Positions 1-5,582 of a stretch of 5,582 bases of DNA are shown here, in pieces. Positions within the stretch are counted from its first letter, which is position 1; every line of letters begins with the position of its first letter. A program made the position numbers and the translations under genes. Source of the DNA: Betaproteobacteria bacterium (GTDB lineage Bacteria; Pseudomonadota; Gammaproteobacteria; Burkholderiales; Burkholderiaceae_C). The notes under the pieces are model-generated. The model saw only the letters and a list, made by a program, of their open reading frames with translations, ran no database searches and had not been told where the DNA came from. The stretch lies in NCBI GenBank assembly GCA_005882155.1, contig VBCQ01000199.1:1-5582 (forward strand). Direction: 5' to 3'.

Positions 1-355
1 ATTTCCACAGCGGCACGCTGCGGTCGAGCAGCACCGGGTGCAGCTTGGAAATCTGCGCCTCGAGCTCGGGCAGCCCGCTGCCCTTCGGCAGCTTGATGCC
101 GACGATGTGCTCGTTCAAGTCGGGCTGTGCGTCGATCCACACCGGGTTCGCGAGATTGAACGGCATCCATGCGAGCTTGCGCCGCAATGCCGGCGCAAGC
201 GGCAGACGCGTCGCCATGTGACGCCGCATGTCAGCGACGAAGCTGCCCTTGTAGCCGGGCGGAAGCTCGAAGATGTGCAACGCGCCGACATGCATCGGCA
301 TCTCGGCCGACTCCATGTACCGGAAGCTGGCGTCGAGTCCTGAGAGTTGCTTCAT
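1..355 (-). CDS. Wax ester synthase/diacylglycerol acyltransferase-like protein, N-terminal part (cut by window edge)
   Basis: The visible 118 residues begin MKQLSGLDASFRYMES and continue with PMHVGALHIFEL, the characteristic opening of the WS/DGAT acyltransferase family (LSGLDASFLYLE...PMHVG in typical members). They end in LDRSVPLWK, which matches the conserved family segment just before the catalytic HHxxxDG motif. That motif would lie beyond the left edge, so catalytic competence cannot be judged. The family transfers an acyl group from acyl-CoA to a fatty alcohol or diacylglycerol, giving wax esters or triacylglycerol as storage lipid. No signal peptide is seen. The ATG at 353-355 is well supported: a strong Shine-Dalgarno sequence lies eight bases upstream and the family N-terminus starts right there. 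The gene follows the transporter gene after 137 bases that include a long inverted repeat, so it is probably a separate transcription unit. Family assignment is confident; substrate is not determinable. Confidence 0.88.
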   Translation of the reverse strand, partial: MKQLSGLDASFRYMESAEMPMHVGALHIFELPPGYKGSFVADMRRHMATRLPLAPALRRKLAWMPFNLANPVWIDAQPDLNEHIVGIKLPKGSGLPELEAQISKLHPVLLDRSVPLWK

Positions 356-360
356 GGTCT

Positions 361-368
361 TCTCCTCC
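361..368 (-). promoter_or_regulatory. Strong ribosome binding site of the WS/DGAT-like gene
   Basis: On the minus strand the bases read GGAGGAGA. The GGAGG core (368-364) sits eight bases before the ATG at 355. It is the best Shine-Dalgarno match in the window and fixes the start of the acyltransferase gene, in contrast to the weak or absent sites before typA, rbfA and the transporter gene. Confidence 0.85.
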
Positions 369-401
369 ACCGAGAGCATTGCATGCCGGCGATGCTAGGG
401 C

Positions 402-415
402 CCGCCGCACGGCGG
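402..415 (-). repeat. Short GC-rich palindrome in the leader of the WS/DGAT-like gene
   Basis: CCGCC and GGCGG arms (402-406 and 411-415) face each other across four bases. A second small hairpin, GGGG-CTT-CCCC on the minus strand, occupies 424-434. Together with the large inverted repeat they make most of the 137-base gap potentially structured. No convincing -35/-10 promoter pair could be recognised between 356 and 435, although a separate unit would need one here. Function unknown; such short palindromes arise easily in GC-rich DNA. Confidence 0.4.
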
Positions 416-435
416 ATGCCTGAGGGGAAGCCCCA

Positions 436-493
436 AGGAGCCTGGGCGGCAGAGAGCCGGGCGCGGGCCCGGCTCTCTGCCGCCCAGGCTCCT
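436..493 (-). terminator. 27-bp perfect inverted repeat, probable 3' end of the transporter transcript
   Basis: The arms 436-462 and 467-493 are perfectly complementary over 27 bases and are separated by only four bases (463-466). The right arm begins inside the TGA stop codon of the transporter gene (493-495), so the RNA hairpin would start immediately after translation ends. This is far longer than a usual intrinsic terminator stem. On the minus strand the repeat is followed by TTGGGGCTTCCCC rather than a run of T, so a classical Rho-independent mechanism is not clear. It may terminate transcription, block 3' exonucleases, or be a mobile or dispersed palindromic element. The structure itself is certain; the role is inferred from position. 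Confidence 0.6.
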
Positions 494-1365
494 CAGCGCT
501 CGCGAATCGCGACTCGCATGCCCCAGGCTTCGTTGAGCGCCAGCGTGCCGAGCACGAGCGCGCCGCCGGCGAGGACCTGCGGCGCGGGCTGCTCGTTTGC
601 CCCGAGCCAGGCCCACGCAATGCCGAAGATGATTTCGAGCAAGGCGAGCAGCGAGATTTCCGGCGCCGGCAGCGAGCGTGCGATGCGCACCGCCAGCGCA
701 CAGGGAATCGCGAGCTGAAACAGCCCGAGCATCGCCAGCCATCCGATGTCGTGGCCGGAGGCTTGAAACGGCATCGCCAGCGGCAGCGTCAGCGCACTCG
801 AAATCAGCGCGCCGATCAGCAAGGCCGGAACAAGGTCGACCTCGCCGCCGTTGCGCTGCAGGATGTTCCAGTTGATTGCGCCGGCGATCGGCACGCCGAG
901 CGCCACCAGCGTGCCGAGCAAATGCCGGGTGTCTGCGCTGACGCTGTGGCCGTACATCCAGGCGATGCCCGCACCGGCAATGACGATCGCAAGCCAGGTG
1001 CGCCGCGCGACAGGGTGGCCGAGCGTGAAGCGCGCCAGCATCGCGGTGAACAGCGGCGCGACGCTCATTGTCACCAGCACGTTGGCCACCGTCGTCAAGG
1101 TGATCGCCACCATGAAGCAGGTGAACATCACGCTCCACATCAGGCCCGACAGCCACAGCACCCGACCGCCATCGACTAGCAGCTTCACCGTGGCACGACC
1201 ATGCGCGAACGCGTAATAGGCGCCGAGCGGGACGGCAGTGAACAGGCTGCGCCAGAACGTGACCTCGAAGCTTTGCGCCGAGTCGAGATGACGCGTCACG
1301 ACACCGGCGATGCTCCACATGAGCGTCACGACGAGCATGCCGAAAAGGGCGCGACGATGAGACAC
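493..1365 (-). CDS. EamA/DMT-superfamily transporter, ten predicted membrane helices
   Basis: This 290-residue protein is almost wholly hydrophobic and shows ten likely membrane helices in two repeats of five, as in drug/metabolite transporters of the EamA family; about 290 residues is the normal length. Repeat one ends with the family-typical segment MSVAPLFTAMLARFTLG (about 100-116) followed by another helix. Repeat two has the matching LLALLEIIFGIAWAWLGANE (about 235-254). Such proteins sit in the inner membrane and export or import small metabolites; the substrate cannot be read from sequence. The start is the GTG at 1363-1365, since an in-frame TGA lies at 1381-1383 with no ATG between. 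No Shine-Dalgarno sequence precedes it. The next candidate, an ATG at codon 10 (1336-1338), also lacks one and would leave helix one intact, so the start is uncertain. The gene begins 26 bases after typA and is probably co-transcribed and translationally coupled. The reverse strand and other frames hold only shadow reading frames. Confidence 0.88.
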   Translation of the reverse strand: MSHRRALFGMLVVTLMWSIAGVVTRHLDSAQSFEVTFWRSLFTAVPLGAYYAFAHGRATVKLLVDGGRVLWLSGLMWSVMFTCFMVAITLTTVANVLVTMSVAPLFTAMLARFTLGHPVARRTWLAIVIAGAGIAWMYGHSVSADTRHLLGTLVALGVPIAGAINWNILQRNGGEVDLVPALLIGALISSALTLPLAMPFQASGHDIGWLAMLGLFQLAIPCALAVRIARSLPAPEISLLALLEIIFGIAWAWLGANEQPAPQVLAGGALVLGTLALNEAWGMRVAIRER

Positions 1366-1391
1366 GATGAGCGTCGGTATTCAGAAGCCGC

Positions 1392-3205
<1,814 letters not shown>

Positions 3206-3209
<4 letters not shown>

Positions 3210-4153
3210 GTCGTGCTCTCTGAAGCTGCAATGAGGCCTTGCACCTCGACCGGGCTCAAGAGCCTTGTTGAAATCAGTTCGCCGCCGGCGATGTGGCCGC
3301 TGCCGAGAAAGGCGAGTGGCTCGGGTCCGTAGACGCGAATGTTCGGCGCATCAGGCAACCGCAGGCGGCGGCGCACGCCGCTGAGGAAGCGGGCGGCGTC
3401 TTCGTGATCGAGCCGCACTTGCGGCCAATCGGCGAGCAAGGTGTCGGCGGCGAGTAGCGCGGCATCGCGCTGGTCTTCGCTCATCGCGGCGAGTTCATCC
3501 AGCGTATGCGCTTGTTCCAGCGTCAGCGGGCCGCTGCCGGTTCGGCGCAACGCGATCAAGTGCGCGCCGCAGCCGAGGGCTTCGCCGATGTCTTCGGCCA
3601 GCGTGCGAATGTAGGTGCCTTTGCTGCAGCGAATGTCGAGCGTCCATTCGTCGCCCTTTCCGCTGACGACCGCAATGCGATGAATCGTCACGCGGCGCGC
3701 CGCGCGCTCGACGTCGACACCGGCACGCGCGTATTCGTACAGCGGCTTGCCGTCGCGCTTCAGCGCCGAATGCATCGGCGGGATCTGGTCGATTTCGCCG
3801 CTGAAGCGCTCGCAGGCGGCTTGCATTTGCGCCGTCGACACGTTGACGGTGCGACGCTGCAGCACCTCGCCCTCGGCATCGGCCGTGCTCGTCGTGATGC
3901 CGAGCTTCAAGGTTGCGAGGTAGCGCTTGTCGGCATCGAGACTGACCTGCGAGAACTTCGTCGCGGCGCCGAAGCACAGCGGCAGCAAGCCAGTGGCCAA
4001 CGGATCGAGCGTGCCGGTATGCCCAGCCTTCTCGGCGCGGTACAGGCGCTTGGCCTTCTGCAACGCGTCGTTGCTCGACAGGCCGAGCGGCTTGTCGAGC
4101 AGCAGCACGCCATGAACGGCGCGCTTGGCAACGCGGGGTCGAAGGGGCTGCAT
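3206..4153 (-). CDS. truB: tRNA pseudouridine-55 synthase TruB
   Basis: TruB isomerises uridine 55 in the T-loop of nearly all elongator tRNAs to pseudouridine and also acts as a tRNA folding chaperone in the cytoplasm. The 315 residues match the usual bacterial length. Motif I, GHTGTLDPLATGLL, covers 44-57 and holds the catalytic aspartate D50. KRY (77-79) carries the active-site tyrosine. QIPPMHSALK (123-132) and SKGTYIRTL (177-185) are further family motifs. The region from about 250 to 308 fits the PUA-like C-terminal domain of proteobacterial TruB. The ATG at 4151-4153 lies four bases after the rbfA stop. A purine-rich GAAGGAAGAC inside the end of rbfA (4161-4170) provides the ribosome binding site, with AAGGA 11 bases before the start, a slightly long spacing. 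Its own stop overlaps the typA start. It clearly sits in one operon with rbfA and typA. No key residue is missing. Confidence 0.98.
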
Positions 4154-4157
4154 TGGA

Positions 4158-4523
4158 CTAGTCTTCCTTCGCCCGCGTCGCGTTGGCCTGGTTGATCAGC
4201 AGGTTCAGCTCCGCCGCGCGCTCGGTGGTGCGGTCGAACACGAAATGCAGTGTCGGCACCGTGTGGATTTGCAGCCGCTTGAACAAGCTGTTGCGGATGA
4301 AGCCGGCGGCTTCGTTCAACGCCGTTTCGCATTCGTGCGGGTCGCCGACCAACAGCGAGAAGAACACCTTCGCATGCGCGTAGTCGGGCGTGACCTCGAC
4401 GGCGTGGATCGTGACCATGCCGACGCGCGGGTCCTTCAGCTCGCGGATGAGCTCGGCCACATCGCGCTGAATCTGGTCGGCGATGCGAAAGCTGCGGTTG
4501 GGAATGGATCGCTTGTGCTTCAT
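4158..4523 (-). CDS. rbfA: 30S ribosome-binding factor A (RbfA)
   Basis: RbfA is a small single-KH-domain protein that binds immature 30S subunits near the 16S rRNA decoding region and is needed for late 30S maturation, especially in the cold. The 121 residues have family features: the N-terminal helix RIADQIQRDVAELI (13-26), the DPRVG turn (31-35) leading into a beta strand with the EVTPDYAHAKVFFS stretch (43-56), the AAG kink of the KH helix (72-74), and the C-terminal LHF...TTERAAEL region (92-106). The acidic tail TRAKED is short. The start is the ATG at 4521-4523; the only Shine-Dalgarno-like bases are GGGA seven bases upstream (4531-4534), within a tiny GATG/CATC hairpin, so initiation may be weak or regulated. 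It is separated from infB by 71 structured bases but from truB by four, so it tops the tight rbfA-truB-typA group. Confidence 0.97.
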   Translation of the reverse strand: MKHKRSIPNRSFRIADQIQRDVAELIRELKDPRVGMVTIHAVEVTPDYAHAKVFFSLLVGDPHECETALNEAAGFIRNSLFKRLQIHTVPTLHFVFDRTTERAAELNLLINQANATRAKED

Positions 4524-4537
4524 GGTGATGTCCCATC

Positions 4538-4571
4538 AAAGACAAACCCCGCCGTCTTTTGGAGGGCGGGG
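4538..4571 (-). terminator. Intrinsic-terminator-like hairpin between infB and rbfA
   Basis: On the minus strand CCCCGCC (4571-4565) pairs perfectly with GGCGGGG (4553-4547) around an 11-base loop, followed directly by TTTGTCTTT (4546-4538), a U-rich though interrupted tail. This is the layout of an intrinsic terminator or attenuator acting on transcripts leaving infB; the orientation is shown by the tail, since the plus strand has no T-run after the stem. Because rbfA starts only 15 bases later and needs transcription from upstream, partial termination is more likely than a full stop. Loop bases AAAGAC (4559-4554) are also complementary to GTCTTT (4543-4538) in the tail, so a competing hairpin or a pseudoknot is possible. 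Confidence 0.65.
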
Positions 4572-4594
4572 CTTGGGGTTGAGACCGGTCCGCC

Positions 4595-5582
4595 TTACAA
4601 GGTTCGCGCGACTTCCTTGACCTCGAAGACTTCCAGCTGGTCGCCTTCGGCAATGTCGTTGTAGTTCTTCAGCTTGATACCGCACTCGAAGCCGCTGGCG
4701 ACCTCGCGCACATCGTCTTTGAGGCGCCGCACCGATTCGATCTCGCCGGTGTAGACGACGACGTTGTCGCGCAGCAGGCGGAAGCGCGCGCCTCGGCGCA
4801 CGACGCCCGAGGTGACCATCGAGCCGGCCACCGTGCCGATCTTCGACGCGACGAACACGGTGCGGATTTCCGCGGTACCGATCAGCTCTTCCTTCTGCTC
4901 CGGCGCCAGCATGCCGGTCATCGCCGCCTTCACCTCGTCGACCGCGTCGTAGATGATGTTGTAGTAGCGGATGTCGACGCCGTTGCTCTCGGCGAGCTTG
5001 CGCGCGCCGGCATCGGCGCGCGTGTTGAAGCCGATGATCACCGCCTTCGACGCGATCGCGAGGTTGATGTCGCTCTCGCTGATGCCGCCGACCGCGGCGT
5101 GAACGACCTGCACCTTGACTTCGTCGGTGGACAGCTTGAGCAGCGACTGCGCCAACGCTTCCTGCGAGCCCTGCACGTCGGCCTTGATGATCAGCGCCAG
5201 CGTCTGCGCTTCGCCCTGTCCCATCGTCTCGAACATGTTCTCGAGCTTGGCGGCCTGTTGCTTGGCCAGCTTCACGTCGCGGTACTTGCCAGAGCGGAAG
5301 GTCGCGATTTCGCGCGCCCGGCGCTCGTCGGCAAGCACCATGAACTCGTCGCCGGCCTGCGGCACTTCGGTGAGGCCCTGGATCTCGACCGGGATCGACG
5401 GACCGGCTTCGGTGGTCGGCTTGCCGTTCTCGTCGAGCATCGCGCGCACACGGCCGTAGCTCGATCCGGCAAGCACCACGTCGCCGCGCTTCAAGGTGCC
5501 CGACTGCACCAGCACCGTGGCGACCGGGCCGCGGCCCTTGTCGAGCTGGGCTTCGATGACGAGGCCCTTGGCCATTGCTTCG
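4595..5582 (-). CDS. infB: Translation initiation factor IF2, C-terminal part (cut by window edge)
   Basis: IF2 is the GTPase that brings fMet-tRNA to the 30S subunit and promotes subunit joining. Only the last 328 residues are present; the GTPase domain lies beyond the right edge, and the reading frame runs open through the edge, so the internal ATG at 5573-5575 is not the start. The fragment opens in the EF-Tu-domain-II-like module with GLVIEAQLDKGRGPVATVLV and YGRVRAM. The C1 domain follows, with IIKADVQGSQEAL (near residue 133) and HAAVGGISESDI. The last hundred or so residues are the C2 domain, which binds the formyl-methionyl end of initiator tRNA, with VFVASKIGTVAGSMVTSG, LRDNVVVYTGEIESVRR and FECGIKLKNYNDI. 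It ends at TAA 4595-4597. One feature to note is Ser in the GSMVT segment, where E. coli has Cys. infB precedes rbfA as in most bacteria. Confidence 0.97.
   Translation of the reverse strand, partial: EAMAKGLVIEAQLDKGRGPVATVLVQSGTLKRGDVVLAGSSYGRVRAMLDENGKPTTEAGPSIPVEIQGLTEVPQAGDEFMVLADERRAREIATFRSGKYRDVKLAKQQAAKLENMFETMGQGEAQTLALIIKADVQGSQEALAQSLLKLSTDEVKVQVVHAAVGGISESDINLAIASKAVIIGFNTRADAGARKLAESNGVDIRYYNIIYDAVDEVKAAMTGMLAPEQKEELIGTAEIRTVFVASKIGTVAGSMVTSGVVRRGARFRLLRDNVVVYTGEIESVRRLKDDVREVASGFECGIKLKNYNDIAEGDQLEVFEVKEVARTL

Noticed and set aside
395..1318. A 307-codon minus-strand frame overlapping the EamA transporter gene
   Set aside because: The overlapping frame gives an Arg/Ala/His-rich translation with no domain, while the 290-residue frame gives ten clean membrane helices with EamA motifs.
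3506..4195. A 229-codon plus-strand frame opposite truB, and similar ones opposite rbfA and infB
   Set aside because: These lack family motifs and ribosome binding sites and are explained by base composition of the well-supported genes on the other strand.
4583..4590. Eight-base palindrome GACCGGTC just after the infB stop as an operator
   Set aside because: It is too short to distinguish from chance, and nothing nearby encodes or suggests a regulator.
3907..4653. A 248-codon minus-strand frame spanning the infB-rbfA gap, rbfA and part of truB
   Set aside because: It is a shifted frame across three recognised genes, with Arg/Pro/Ser-rich composition and no domain; the rbfA and truB frames carry all conserved motifs.
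5573..5575. ATG near the right edge as the start of a complete gene
   Set aside because: The frame stays open to the edge and the protein lacks the IF2 GTPase domain, so this is an internal methionine of a gene cut by the window.

Overview
The window is a GC-rich stretch in which every supported gene lies on the minus strand, so it reads from right to left. It suggests a betaproteobacterium, most likely of the Burkholderiales. The basis is the order infB-rbfA-truB-typA; in Escherichia coli and relatives truB is instead followed by rpsO and pnp. The protein sequences fit this, but no search was possible, so the assignment is an inference.

Layout in the direction of transcription: the C-terminal half of translation initiation factor IF2 (infB, cut by the right edge, 4595-5582); a 71-base gap holding a GC-rich hairpin with a T-rich tail (4538-4571); ribosome-binding factor A (rbfA, 4158-4523); tRNA pseudouridine-55 synthase (truB, 3206-4153); the ribosome-associated GTPase TypA/BipA (typA, 1392-3209), whose ATG overlaps the truB stop by four bases; a ten-helix EamA/DMT-family transporter (493-1365) starting 26 bases after typA; a very long perfect inverted repeat (436-493) directly at the end of the transporter gene; and the N-terminal part of a wax ester synthase/diacylglycerol acyltransferase-like protein (1-355, cut by the left edge) with its own strong ribosome binding site.

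Functionally, infB, rbfA, truB and typA form a translation and ribosome-assembly cluster: initiation, 30S maturation, tRNA modification, and a stress- or cold-related ribosomal GTPase. Tight spacing from rbfA to the transporter suggests one transcript. The two non-coding structures are the likely punctuation marks: the hairpin between infB and rbfA may tune read-through into rbfA-truB-typA, and the long inverted repeat probably closes the unit before the lipid gene.

The coding content is ordinary housekeeping plus two accessory genes. I see no CRISPR array, insertion sequence, phage gene, tRNA or rRNA. The most interesting material is the structured RNA between infB and rbfA and the 27-bp perfect inverted repeat.
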